From positions 89,825 through 153,824 of the forward strand of contig JBEKHH010000004.1 of the NCBI GenBank assembly GCA_050012375.1: DNA of 64,000 bases, written 5' to 3'. Positions 17,398 through 25,681 of the stretch are shown here, piece by piece (positions within the stretch are counted from its first letter, which is position 1; each line of letters opens with the position of its first letter). The notes below the pieces were generated by a model, which saw only the letters and a program-made list of their open reading frames with translations, was not told the origin of the DNA and searched no databases. The position numbers and the translations under genes were made by a program. The DNA comes from PALSA-1353 sp050012375 (GTDB taxonomy: Bacteria; Planctomycetota; Phycisphaerae; Tepidisphaerales; Tepidisphaeraceae).

Positions 17398-17861
17398 CCG
17401 ATTGCAGCCTCATGCAACAGGCGATCGCCGAGGCCACCGCCGCTGGGGCGATGGAGGAGGTTCCCGTCGGCTGCGTGGTGCTGCACCGCCCGAGCGATCG
17501 GATCATCGGGCGCGGCCACAACCGGCGAAATATCGACGCCGATCCCACCGCCCATGCCGAGATCCTGGCCCTGCGCGACGCCGCCGCGACCCTGGGGCAT
17601 TGGCGGCTGATGGATTGCACGCTGGCGGTCACGCTTGAGCCGTGTCCGATGTGCGCCGGGGCGATCGTCAATGCCCGCGTGGGACGGCTGATATACGGCT
17701 GCGACGATCCCAAGGCCGGCGCGGTTCGAACTCTTTTTCAATTGTGTGACGATCCGAGGCTGAACCATCGCGTTGAAATCGCCGGAGGAATTCTCGCCGA
17801 TTCGTGCGGCCAACTCCTGCGCGACTTCTTCGAGGCCCAGCGCGCTCTCGGGAAGAAATGA
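17394..17861 (+). CDS. tadA: tRNA-specific adenosine deaminase
   Basis: 155 residues, the normal TadA length. It converts A34 to inosine in tRNA-Arg(ACG). The deaminase zinc site is complete: His54-Ala-Glu56 in TAHAEI, with Glu56 as the proton shuttle, and Cys84 and Cys87 in EPCPMC. VPVGCVVL and GRGHNRR near the N-terminus also match the family. The start overlaps the preceding nfu-like stop (ATGA). A general cytidine/guanine deaminase is the alternative, but HAE with EPCPMCAGA and the RLIYG...KAGAV region favour TadA. Confidence 0.93.
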   Translation: MTDCSLMQQAIAEATAAGAMEEVPVGCVVLHRPSDRIIGRGHNRRNIDADPTAHAEILALRDAAATLGHWRLMDCTLAVTLEPCPMCAGAIVNARVGRLIYGCDDPKAGAVRTLFQLCDDPRLNHRVEIAGGILADSCGQLLRDFFEAQRALGKK

Positions 17862-17865
17862 GGAA

Positions 17866-18390
17866 ATGATGAAACGTCCTGGCGCAATTGGGTTTGGAAT
17901 ATGTTTCTTGGTTTTGTCGGCAGGCGGCTGCGCATCGGATATTGCCTCGCCGCAAACTCGGCCTTCCAGCCAACTCGATACCGCCGATACTTGGCGGCAG
18001 TTGACGCAAAGCCTGCACGGCCGGCAGATTCCTTCCGACGAAAGCTTCGCCGTGATCGTTCCGCGAAGCGACATCGATTTGGAATCCGAGATGGGACAGA
18101 TCCCCATCTCCGCGGGGATCGCATCCAAGTTCTATTTCTTTCGCTGTCCCTGCGGAAAGGTGAAAATAGTGGGCGAATTCGTGGTCTGCGATTACGAGAC
18201 CGGGGATGTGCTCGACGCGATCCGCGGCGGACAGTTTGATGTGGTTTCCATCGCCCCGATCGTGCAAAACACCCGGCCGAGCATCGTCTCCATCCGTTTT
18301 CAGGCCGAAGGCGACGGCGAGGACCTCGTCAAAGCCCTCCGCGACGCGCTGGGTCACACCGGCCGGTTTCCCGCTCAACGGGGCGGATGA
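17866..18390 (+). CDS. Lipoprotein with LppY/LpqO (DUF1259)-like features
   Basis: 174 residues from the first of two tandem ATGs after GAGG. The signal sequence ends with a lipobox (VLSAGGC), so the mature protein should be lipid-anchored at an inner or outer membrane. The C-terminal part (VVCDYETGDVLDAIRGGQFDVVSIAPIVQ...VSIRFQAEGDGEDLVKALRDAL) follows the pattern of the LppY/LpqO family: a strand, a helix carrying L-x-A-I/G-x-x-G, a variable His/Gln region, then GDGEDLVKAL. The signature HNH of that family is replaced by APIVQN, so the assignment is tentative. It overlaps the next gene by 4 bp. Confidence 0.6.
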   Translation: MMKRPGAIGFGICFLVLSAGGCASDIASPQTRPSSQLDTADTWRQLTQSLHGRQIPSDESFAVIVPRSDIDLESEMGQIPISAGIASKFYFFRCPCGKVKIVGEFVVCDYETGDVLDAIRGGQFDVVSIAPIVQNTRPSIVSIRFQAEGDGEDLVKALRDALGHTGRFPAQRGG

Positions 18391-19958
18391 ATCCGATGAC
18401 GCGCAGAGCCACCAGCGCCATCTTCTGCACGATTCTCCTGGTCATCGTGGTTGCGGTTTACGCGCCGGTCGGGCGATTCCAATTCGTCCGGCTGGACGAC
18501 TCCGACCTGCTCGTGGACAACCCGCTGCTTCATCCGCCGACGGCCAAAAGCCTGGCGCAATTCTGGACTGCACCGTACGAAAATCTCTACACGCCATTGT
18601 CGTACAGCCTCTGGTGGTTAGTGAAATCCCTCGGCGGTGATTCCGCCGGCCCCGGGACCTTTCACGTGGTGAAGCTTTTCCTGCACGCCGCCGCCGCCGC
18701 TCTGGTGTTTTCGATCCTCCTGCGGTGCGTCGGATCACCGCTGGCCGCGTTTGGCGGAGCGGTGGTCTTTGCCCTGCATCCCATGCAGGTCGAAAGCGTC
18801 GCCTGGGTCGCGGAGACCAACAACGTCCTGGCCGGCGTCCTGTCCCTGGCGGCCATTCGCCTTTGGCTCGGCTTCGCCGACGCCTCGGGCAGCGGGCGAT
18901 GGGCGACGTACTGGCTGGCGTCCGCGTTCTTTTTGCTGGCCCTGTTTTCCAAGCCGATCGCCGTGGTCGTTCCGCTCATCGCGGCGATTTTGGATGTTGG
19001 AATTGTCCGCCGCCCCGCTAAACGCGTGATTCTTTCGCTCATCCCATGGTTCGGCATGGCCGTCCTCTTTGGCCTCATCGCCGGCCAGGTCCAGCCCGCG
19101 ATGGGGGCCAATCCGGCGCATCGGCCGCTAATCGCTCTGGATGCGCTGGGATTTTATGTACGACACGCCGTCTGGCCGGTGCATCTGACCGTCGATTACG
19201 CCCGCTCGCCAATGCACCTCGGGTTCGACCATCAGTGGATCCTCAACGCACTGATCCCGGTGCTGATCGCGATCGTGGTTTGGCGGATATGGCGGGCGCA
19301 TCGCACGCCCGCGGTCGCCGCCGCCATCGGGCTAGCCGCCCTGCTTCCAGTGCTGGGCCTGATCCCTTTCAGCCAGCAGGAGGTTTCCACCGTCGCCGAC
19401 CGCTACGTGTATCTCGCCATGCTCGGTCTGGCGCTGTTCGTCGCCTGGGTTCTGCAACGCATTCCTTCGCCGGGGGGCGCAATCGTCACGGTCATTCTTG
19501 CCTGCTCACTTGCCTGGCTCACCGCCGTTCAGCTTCAGACCTGGCGAGACATCTCGGCTCTGGTCGCGCACACGCTGGCGATTGATCCGGGCAGCGCCTA
19601 CGGCAACGAGATGGCCGCCCTGCAATTGGCACACAGCGGGCAGGCCCAGCAGTCCATCCCCTTTTTCAAAAGAGCGATGGCACGCGATCCGAAGCTTCCG
19701 GGGTCCCATTACAATCTTGGCAATGCCTTCATGCATTTAAGCGAATTCAACCAAGCCATCGAAGAATACCAGTTGGCCATTGACCAGGGGGGGCCGCAGG
19801 TGTGGAAGGCGATGAACAACCTGGGGCTGGCCGACGTAAAAATCGGCCGGCCCGATCTGGCCATCGATCAGTTCAAGCGGATCCTGCAAATGGACCCGCA
19901 AAACGAATCGGCGCGTAATAACCTGGAAATTCTGTCGGCCGGCGTGCCATCACGGTGA
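18387..19958 (+). CDS. TMTC-like GT-C membrane protein with C-terminal TPRs
   Basis: 523 residues. About ten predicted membrane helices cover residues 10-390. The first external loop has RLDDSDLLVDN with Asp37-Asp38, matching the DD catalytic region of GT-C mannosyltransferase-like TMTC proteins, followed by YTPLSYSLWWL and LHPMQVESVAWVAETNNVLAG, which are characteristic of the family. From about residue 405 to the end are three tetratricopeptide repeats (HYNLGNAFMHLSEFNQAIEEY; NNLGLADVKIGRPDLAIDQF). It may modify or bind exported proteins, but substrate is unknown. The ATG overlaps the lipoprotein stop (ATGA). Confidence 0.75.
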   Translation: MNPMTRRATSAIFCTILLVIVVAVYAPVGRFQFVRLDDSDLLVDNPLLHPPTAKSLAQFWTAPYENLYTPLSYSLWWLVKSLGGDSAGPGTFHVVKLFLHAAAAALVFSILLRCVGSPLAAFGGAVVFALHPMQVESVAWVAETNNVLAGVLSLAAIRLWLGFADASGSGRWATYWLASAFFLLALFSKPIAVVVPLIAAILDVGIVRRPAKRVILSLIPWFGMAVLFGLIAGQVQPAMGANPAHRPLIALDALGFYVRHAVWPVHLTVDYARSPMHLGFDHQWILNALIPVLIAIVVWRIWRAHRTPAVAAAIGLAALLPVLGLIPFSQQEVSTVADRYVYLAMLGLALFVAWVLQRIPSPGGAIVTVILACSLAWLTAVQLQTWRDISALVAHTLAIDPGSAYGNEMAALQLAHSGQAQQSIPFFKRAMARDPKLPGSHYNLGNAFMHLSEFNQAIEEYQLAIDQGGPQVWKAMNNLGLADVKIGRPDLAIDQFKRILQMDPQNESARNNLEILSAGVPSR

Positions 19959-19991
19959 TTCCGCTTTAGAATCGTCGCAAAGGAGTTTCCC

Positions 19992-20888
19992 GTGCCGCAA
20001 CCGCTTCTGGCCGTCATCAGTGTTCTGGGCAAGGACCAAAAGGGGGTCGTCGCCCAGTTCGCGACGTATGTCGCGGAGCGCGGCATCAATATCCAGGACA
20101 TCGAGCAGCGCGTCGTCCGCGGTTTTTTCCTGATGGACATGCTGGTCGATCTCAAGGACCTTTCCACCGACCTATCCGAACTCATCACCGGATTGCTGGA
20201 ACTGGGCCGGAAGATCGACATGGAAGTGCGCGTCCATCTCCACAGCGAGCGGCGCGTCAAAAAAGTCGCCATCCTCGTCAGCAAAGAGCCGCACTGCCTG
20301 AATCGGCTTTTCGAGGACCTCAAGCAGCAGCGCGCCAGCGGCGCGCCGGTCGGAGTCTTTGCCAATCATCCCGACCTGGAACCGCTCGCCAAGCAGAACG
20401 GATGCCCGTTCTTCTATCATCCATCGGACGATCCGGACCGGCATTTTGATTGGCTGCTGAAGAGTCTTTCGGCTGCCGCGCCGGACCTGATTGTCCTGGC
20501 GCGATACATGCGCATTCTTCCCCAGCGGGTGGTGACGGCTTTTCGCAGCCGGATCATCAATATTCATCCGTCGCTGCTCCCGTATTTTCCCGGCGCGGCG
20601 CCGTACAAACAGGCGTACGAAAGCGGCGTTCGCGTGCACGGGTGCACGGCGCATTTCGTCACGGAGCAGCTCGACGAAGGCCCGGTCATCCTCCAGGACG
20701 TTTTCCACATCAACGTCGGGACGGACACTTTGGAAGACGTCAAGGAAAAGGGGCTTACTCTGGAGGCGGACGTCCTGAGCCGGGCGGTCAAACTTTTTCT
20801 CGACGAAGAACTGGTCGTCGTCGATGGAAAGGTGATCTTCAAGCCCGGCATCAGCCGATTCCCTCAACCGGACGCGGTAAAAACGTGA
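19992..20888 (+). CDS. purU: Formyltetrahydrofolate deformylase
   Basis: 298 residues from a GTG preceded by AAAGGAG (19979-19984). Hydrolyses 10-formyl-THF to formate and THF, balancing the one-carbon pool and supplying formate to PurT. An ACT domain occupies about residues 1-80 (LAVISVLGKDQKGVVAQFATYVAERGINI). The formyltransferase-like domain follows, with catalytic Asn-x-His in INIHPSLLPYFPGA, His in GCTAHFVTE and Asp in QLDEGPVI. The length is close to the usual 280-290. The final stop overlaps the GTG start of the next gene. Confidence 0.94.
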   Translation: MPQPLLAVISVLGKDQKGVVAQFATYVAERGINIQDIEQRVVRGFFLMDMLVDLKDLSTDLSELITGLLELGRKIDMEVRVHLHSERRVKKVAILVSKEPHCLNRLFEDLKQQRASGAPVGVFANHPDLEPLAKQNGCPFFYHPSDDPDRHFDWLLKSLSAAAPDLIVLARYMRILPQRVVTAFRSRIINIHPSLLPYFPGAAPYKQAYESGVRVHGCTAHFVTEQLDEGPVILQDVFHINVGTDTLEDVKEKGLTLEADVLSRAVKLFLDEELVVVDGKVIFKPGISRFPQPDAVKT

Positions 20889-21646
20889 TTTTCATTGCCG
20901 AACCATACCGGCGCATTTTTAGTCAGATCGGCTTCAGCGCGGAAATGATCTTTACGGAACCGGCGATCAAGCCGTGGCGAAGACTTAAAGACCGCGAGAA
21001 TTGCACCTGGGAGATCCCGGCGTCGCCCGGGGTCATTCGCCTGCACGTCAAGCGCTTCCCCTCCAAGGCAGCGTCCGCTCGGGAGGAAGCCGAGGGATAC
21101 CGCATGCTCCATGAGCGTGGGATTCCCGCCGCCGCCGTGGCCGCCTGGGGCATCCTCGACGACGGGCGAAGTTTTATCGCCACCGAAGACCTGGCCGGGT
21201 TCACGCCGGCCGACAAGCTGGTCGAATCCGGCCTGTCATTCGATCGGCTGCTGATCCCGACGGCCGATCTGAGCGCTCTCCTGCACAATGCCGGTCTTCA
21301 TCATCGCGATCTTTATCTGTGCCATTTTCTGGCCCGCTGCGAGAAGGATCAGCCGGTCGATCTTCGCCTGATCGACGCCGCCCGGGTGCGTCCGCTGCCC
21401 GGCCTCCTCGCCCACCGCCGATGGATCGTCAAGGATTTGGCCCAATTCTGGTACAGCACGACCGAGCTGGCGATCACCGATTCGCAGCGGGACCAGTGGC
21501 TGGAGCATTATTGCCGGCAAACCGAAATTGGAAAAACAGAAGCCCTGAAGAGATCAATTCAGCGGAAGTCGGGGGCGATCGGCGTGCACGATGAAAAACT
21601 GCGCCGCCGGCAGCCAAACCGGAATATTTCGATCCCGCGGATCTGA
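20885..21646 (+). CDS. Lipopolysaccharide kinase-like protein (InaA/RfaP/KdkA family)
   Basis: 253 residues from a GTG that overlaps the purU stop. The protein-kinase-like fold shows LHVKRFP (VxK ATP lysine), EEAEGYRMLHERGIPAAAVAAWG, then LHHRDLYLCHFL, the HxD catalytic loop, and LRLIDAARVRPL as the DFG-equivalent. This is the pattern of Kdo/heptose kinases, which phosphorylate the inner core of LPS at the inner membrane. InaA-type proteins of unknown substrate are the alternative. No LPS-core genes are adjacent. The stop is immediately followed by the interspersed repeat at 21645-21770. Confidence 0.8.
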   Translation: MIFIAEPYRRIFSQIGFSAEMIFTEPAIKPWRRLKDRENCTWEIPASPGVIRLHVKRFPSKAASAREEAEGYRMLHERGIPAAAVAAWGILDDGRSFIATEDLAGFTPADKLVESGLSFDRLLIPTADLSALLHNAGLHHRDLYLCHFLARCEKDQPVDLRLIDAARVRPLPGLLAHRRWIVKDLAQFWYSTTELAITDSQRDQWLEHYCRQTEIGKTEALKRSIQRKSGAIGVHDEKLRRRQPNRNISIPRI

Positions 21647-21770
21647 AACCCGAAACCAGAAACCAGAATGACGAATCAAACCCGAAACCAGAAATCCGAA
21701 ACGAAGGCCAATTTCGGTTATTCTGGTTTTGGTCATTGATTCTGGTTTCTGGTTTCGGATTTCGGGTTTT
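21645..21770. repeat. Interspersed GAAACCAGAAATCCGAAA-type repeat, copy B
   Basis: About 126 bp, the longest of three copies. Tandem GAAACCAGAA/GAAATCCGAAA units form the left arm and the reverse complement (TTCTGGTTTCTGGTTTCGGATTTCGGG) forms the right. The edges touch both flanking stop codons: kinase stop 21644-21646 and STAS stop 21770-21772. A strong RNA hairpin would form on both strands. Confidence 0.85.
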
Positions 21771-22129
21771 CAGCGCCCGCTGACCAGCGCCAGGGCGTCG
21801 GCGCGCGACTTGGCGATGGTGAACAGCCGCTCCAGGCAACAGGTTTTGAATATCCGCAGAAGCTGCGGCGATATTCCGCACAACACCAGCGTGCCGCCGC
21901 CCTGGCGAATCCGCTCGCGGATGTTGACGAACAATCCGAGCATGGAACTCCCCATGTACCCCACCTGAGTCAGATCCACCACCCATGGCTCGCTGCCCTT
22001 GGCTTCGAGGCTTTTCAGCACCGCTTCAATCAGGCTGTCGATCTCCAGGGTGTCCATGGTGACGGGGAGAATAAACTGAAGCACGTTCACCGCGTATTCT
22101 TGAGTGATTTGGAATCGCTGGCTGCTCAT
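21770..22129 (-). CDS. STAS-domain anti-sigma factor antagonist-like protein
   Basis: 119 residues, a single STAS domain. VVDLTQVGYMGSSMLGLFVNIRERIRQGGGTLVL matches the SpoIIAA/RsbV core, with Ser61/Ser62 at the usual phosphorylation position; the preceding Asp of the D-S-S motif is replaced by Met-Gly. Such proteins bind anti-sigma kinases in partner switching. No RsbW-like kinase is in the window. The stop codon is shared with the edge of repeat copy B, and the gene lies 20 bp downstream of purM on the same strand. Confidence 0.85.
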   Translation of the reverse strand: MSSQRFQITQEYAVNVLQFILPVTMDTLEIDSLIEAVLKSLEAKGSEPWVVDLTQVGYMGSSMLGLFVNIRERIRQGGGTLVLCGISPQLLRIFKTCCLERLFTIAKSRADALALVSGR

Positions 22130-22149
22130 GAGATGGCACAGAGTATCGC

Positions 22150-23250
22150 CTACCGCACTTGAAGACTATCCCCCTCGAACACGATGGCAAGAGATTCAAT
22201 CTCCACGGCCTTTCGCCGGCCCTGCTTGACGACCGTGCCGCTTGGCCAGGCCTCGATGCCCACGCTTTGCGCCGCGGCCAAGCATTGGGGAACATCGCCG
22301 GCGGCCACATATGCGGCAAAACCGGCCCCCATGTTGAAGGTGGCGTACATTTCCGCCCGATCAACCGAGCCCTGCTCCTGAATAAACCGCATGACCGCCG
22401 GCGCGGGGGGCGCCGAAGTCATCCGATACACAAACGGCTCATTGAGCCGCATGAGCTTGCGCCAGCCATGGCCGGTGATGTGGGAGGCATATTTCAGCCG
22501 GAGATTCCGCCGCTGGCATTCGGCCACGAATGGGCAATAGATCGCCGAGGCATCCAGAAGCGCTTCGCCGTAGGATCGGCCGTCGCCGATGGGCGTGAGA
22601 TATCCTTGGCTGAGCCGCTGGGCGAGCTTCCGGCAAAGCGTCAGGCCGTTGGTCTGCACCCCGGTGCTGGCCAGCAAAACGATCGCATCGCCTTCGGCAA
22701 TGTCGCCGAGGATGCGATGGGATTTGGGTCGAATCCGGCCAAACGCCGAGCCGGCCAGGACGATGGTTTTGGGATCGACGATTCCCCCGAGCGCCGGCGT
22801 CTCTCCGCCGCCCCAGGCGGCGCCTGCGCGGAGGCATCCCGCGGCAAATCCGCGGGCCAAATCTTCGGCGCGGGCCGCGTTGTCAAACCAGGCCGTGTCC
22901 CCCACCGCCGCGTGCATGGCGACGGAAATGGGGCTCGCCCCGGTCGTCGCCAGATCGTTGACGATCGTGGCAACCGTATCGATCCCAATGTTGGCGTAAT
23001 GGCTCTTGCCAGTCAGCTCGAGCATGGCATCGGCAACGAGGTTCTTGGTCCCCAAGCCTTCTTCGACATGAGCGAGGAATTCATCCGGCGTTTCGATGAG
23101 ATAGGCGCTTTCACCGCGAATCCCCGGCGGCTCGGCCAGGCCGTGACTTTTCAGCGCCCCCGCGGTAGTGACAGCAGCCCGCTGGCACGCTCGTTTGAAA
23201 GCATCCAGCGGGCCGTAGTCCACCCCGCTGCTCTGATACGTCAGGGCCAT
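22150..23250 (-). CDS. purM: Phosphoribosylformylglycinamidine cyclo-ligase
   Basis: 366 residues, near the usual 340-350. Converts FGAM to AIR with ATP in purine synthesis. The N-terminal TYQSSGVDYGPLDAFK, GIDTVATIVNDLATTGASPISV, the Gly-rich ATP motif AGAAWGGGETPAL, and LLASTGVQTNGLTL are clear PurM features, as is the late TFNMGAGFAAYV. AIR-synthase-related proteins such as HypE or SelD lack this combination. The gene sits between the pectinesterase gene (25-bp gap) and the STAS gene, an unusual context with no other pur gene nearby except purU on the opposite strand. Confidence 0.93.
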   Translation of the reverse strand: MALTYQSSGVDYGPLDAFKRACQRAAVTTAGALKSHGLAEPPGIRGESAYLIETPDEFLAHVEEGLGTKNLVADAMLELTGKSHYANIGIDTVATIVNDLATTGASPISVAMHAAVGDTAWFDNAARAEDLARGFAAGCLRAGAAWGGGETPALGGIVDPKTIVLAGSAFGRIRPKSHRILGDIAEGDAIVLLASTGVQTNGLTLCRKLAQRLSQGYLTPIGDGRSYGEALLDASAIYCPFVAECQRRNLRLKYASHITGHGWRKLMRLNEPFVYRMTSAPPAPAVMRFIQEQGSVDRAEMYATFNMGAGFAAYVAAGDVPQCLAAAQSVGIEAWPSGTVVKQGRRKAVEIESLAIVFEGDSLQVR

Positions 23251-23274
23251 TGCCCACTTTTAGATCAACTCGAT

Positions 23275-24843
23275 TCACCGGGCAAGTGAGCCTCGCCGCG
23301 GCCGGCGGAGCAGCGGCGCGAACACGATCACACCCAATAGCGCTGCCGGTCCGGGCTCGGGGAGAATGAGCGTTGCCAATTGCGCGCTCGGATCCCAATC
23401 TCCTCCAAGCGTCCAGGATGGATCGCTGTAAGAGCTGGGATTGCCCGGAGTCGGATATGTCGCCGAAACCGTATCATTGGCGGTTTCGTTATTGGAGTTT
23501 CGGTCCCCCCAGTACGCCGGCCAGCTATAGTTGGGATCGGTGGGATTAGCCGACCCCGTGCCCGGATTCGACGCGTCCGTTGAGGGATACCCATCTCCGT
23601 ACCATGGATATGACTCGGAGAAGATATTGTCCACGGTGTACGCCGCGGCCTGTGAAGCCGTCAGTTGGTGCGACCATGTAACGCGGCCCGAAGTATTCAG
23701 CGGATTGCCGAGCAAATCCGTGCTGTTGTATTCCGCGTAGCGGCTGTCTTCCGCGGGATTTCCTCCGTTTTTGTTGTTGGTGGCCGTGGTCTCGGTGGAG
23801 TCCCATGCCAGCCAGCCGGCCGACTTGATCGAAGAGGTCATTTTCGTGTTGACGAAGACGGTGCTGGCATCGCCGCCGGCCTGCGTCCAACCCCAGGGCC
23901 GGCCCAGATACATGGAGTTCGCGGCCGGTCCGCTGGCGTTGGCGGCGTTCATGGGATCGATGGCAGGATTGCCGTTCACCGAATTGCCGGTGACGGTGGA
24001 GTTGAGGAAGATCAGTCCGTTGGAGGTTCGCTTGTCGGTGCTGGCGGCGGTGATATCGCCGCCGGAGTGGTCGCCGTCCAGGTTAATCGTGGAATTGTTA
24101 AAGAGGGTCGTTCCGTTGGCGAAAATGAAGTCGACGTCGCCGCTGACGGTGGAGTTTGTGAAGTAGGATCGGCCGCCCTTGGTGTAAAGGCTGTCCTGGT
24201 AGCCGAGAACCTGGACGTTGCTAAAGACCTGCTCATCGCCCTGCAAGAGCAACGCAACCGCGGGCGAGTTGGCGGTCTGGGATTGACCGGTCGCGTAGCT
24301 GCCGGTGGGGCTGACGGCCTGATGTGCGGTGTGGACGATATATGGGGTATCGGTGCTGTTGGCGAAAGTGATGTTTGCCGCGCCGATATTGCTGCCTTTG
24401 AGTTGGAGCGAGGCGCTGCCGGTGGTGCCGAGGGTGCCGGTGCCGGGGTTGTAACTGGAATCGAGCGTCGAGGTGATGATCACGTCGTTGGAGTTTCCGT
24501 CCAGGCCTATGAGATCGACGTTGTTCTTGCTGTAGCTGAGTGAAACGCCGGTGGTCGCGGCAGTGTTATAGACGCCGGGGGCGAAAATGATTCGGTTCGG
24601 ATTCGTCGCCGAAGCGCCGGAGCCGACGCCGGTAGCGCCAAGAGCAGCATTAATGCTATTGTAAGCTCCCGCATAGGTAACGCCGCCGGTGGTGTACGGG
24701 GCGCCGTTTGTCCCCCCGTAGCTCTGATCGACATAATAGTCGGATGCTTGGGCTGACGGGCTGGCGATGGTTCCCAGGGCACCAACCAAGCAAGCCGACC
24801 ACAGACCCCGCTGAAAACGTCGTCCCTTATCGTAATTCCGCAT
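23275..24843 (-). CDS. Secreted pectinesterase with PEP-CTERM-like tail
   Basis: 522 residues. A signal peptide ends near AQASDYYVD. The right-handed beta-helix carries the carbohydrate esterase family 8 motifs GYQDSLYTKGGRSYFTN, SGDVDFIFANGT (the two catalytic Asp are in GYQD and GDVDFIF) and MYLGRPWGW. These bind and de-esterify methylated pectin outside the cell. The C-terminus, LPEPGPAALLGVIVFAPLLRRPRRG, is a PEP-CTERM-like sorting signal, so the enzyme may stay at the surface. GGAGG precedes the ATG on the minus strand. The CBM-like Asn/Thr-rich segments near the end are unassigned. Confidence 0.88.
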   Translation of the reverse strand: MRNYDKGRRFQRGLWSACLVGALGTIASPSAQASDYYVDQSYGGTNGAPYTTGGVTYAGAYNSINAALGATGVGSGASATNPNRIIFAPGVYNTAATTGVSLSYSKNNVDLIGLDGNSNDVIITSTLDSSYNPGTGTLGTTGSASLQLKGSNIGAANITFANSTDTPYIVHTAHQAVSPTGSYATGQSQTANSPAVALLLQGDEQVFSNVQVLGYQDSLYTKGGRSYFTNSTVSGDVDFIFANGTTLFNNSTINLDGDHSGGDITAASTDKRTSNGLIFLNSTVTGNSVNGNPAIDPMNAANASGPAANSMYLGRPWGWTQAGGDASTVFVNTKMTSSIKSAGWLAWDSTETTATNNKNGGNPAEDSRYAEYNSTDLLGNPLNTSGRVTWSHQLTASQAAAYTVDNIFSESYPWYGDGYPSTDASNPGTGSANPTDPNYSWPAYWGDRNSNNETANDTVSATYPTPGNPSSYSDPSWTLGGDWDPSAQLATLILPEPGPAALLGVIVFAPLLRRPRRGSLAR

Positions 24844-24986
24844 TCGTCCTCCGCGATCAAAATTAAGAAATGACCAATTTCAGGTTAAAATAACTATCCC
24901 ACCGTAGACTTGTAAACGATGGACAATGGCACTATCGGGACAGAAGATTGGCAAAAAATACAAGACGGGCAGCCATCCTTAAACCC

Positions 24987-25570
24987 ATGATTCGCCTAGT
25001 TTTCTCAACGAATGCTTTCAGGAAGAACTCGCTTGAAGAGGCGATCGCCTGCATCTCCGAGACTGGGTATTCGGGGGTGGAACTGATGGCTGACGTTCCG
25101 CACGCCTATCCACTGTCGCAAAACGGGTTTCCGACGCGCTGATGCGCATTGTTCCCGTGGCCGAGCGTCTGGGCTTCACCATCGCCATCGAGCCGGAGCT
25201 GGTCCTGTTCATCGAAACTGCCGCCGAATATCACGAATTCAAGAAAACGTTTTTCCCAAAAGAGGCGAAAATCCGCATGAATTGCGACATGGGCTATCTA
25301 TTCTGCGTCGGTGAAGATCCGGCGCAAATCCTCCGAACCATGCCGGGAGAGGTTGCCCACGTTCACCTGGAAGACATCGGCTCCAACCGCGTCCACCAGC
25401 ATCGGACCCCCGGCAAGGGGGCGATCGACTTCCGCGCGATTTTCGCGGCTTTGGATGAAATCGGTTACGCCGGTTGGGTCACGGTTGAGTTGTACCCCTA
25501 CGAAACCACCGCGGCCGGCGTGACCAGGCAGGCATTTGAGTACCTCACGCCTCTGCTGAATGAAGCGTAG
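24987..25570 (+). pseudogene. Sugar-phosphate isomerase/epimerase-like TIM barrel, internally deleted
   Basis: The reading from 24987 (MIRLVFSTNAFRKNSLEEAI...GVELMADVPHAYPL) is the start of a xylose-isomerase-like TIM barrel of the EboC type. It hits a stop at 25142. In another frame, from about 25118 to 25570, the protein continues as AKRVSDALMRIVPVAERLGF, then IAIEPELVLFIETAAEY, INRMNCD-like MNCDMGYLFCVGEDP, HVHLEDIGSNRVHQHRTPGKGAIDF and WVTVELYPYETTAAG, all conserved late in this family. The join near 25108-25118 is a frameshifting deletion of roughly 70-90 codons (estimated from family length). Either a pseudogene or an assembly error. Confidence 0.75.
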
Positions 25571-25635
25571 TTTCGCGTCAACGAACGGTCGCGACTAGAA
25601 TGCACGCGGAAAACAGCCCCACCCGTGTCGGCCCG

Positions 25636-25659
25636 GAGCGGGGCGACACGCCCCGGCTC
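25636..25659. other. GC-rich hairpin upstream of lysA
   Basis: GGGGCG-ACA-CGCCCC with GAGC/GGCTC extensions lies 23 bp before the lysA ATG. It could be a terminator without T-run, an attenuator or a repeat remnant. No lysine riboswitch core was recognised. Confidence 0.4.
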
Positions 25660-25681
25660 TTTAACTTAAACTGCCCGAACC

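Noticed and set aside
25600..25681. Lysine riboswitch before lysA
   Set aside because: The region is far too short for the five-helix lysine aptamer; only a simple GC hairpin is present.
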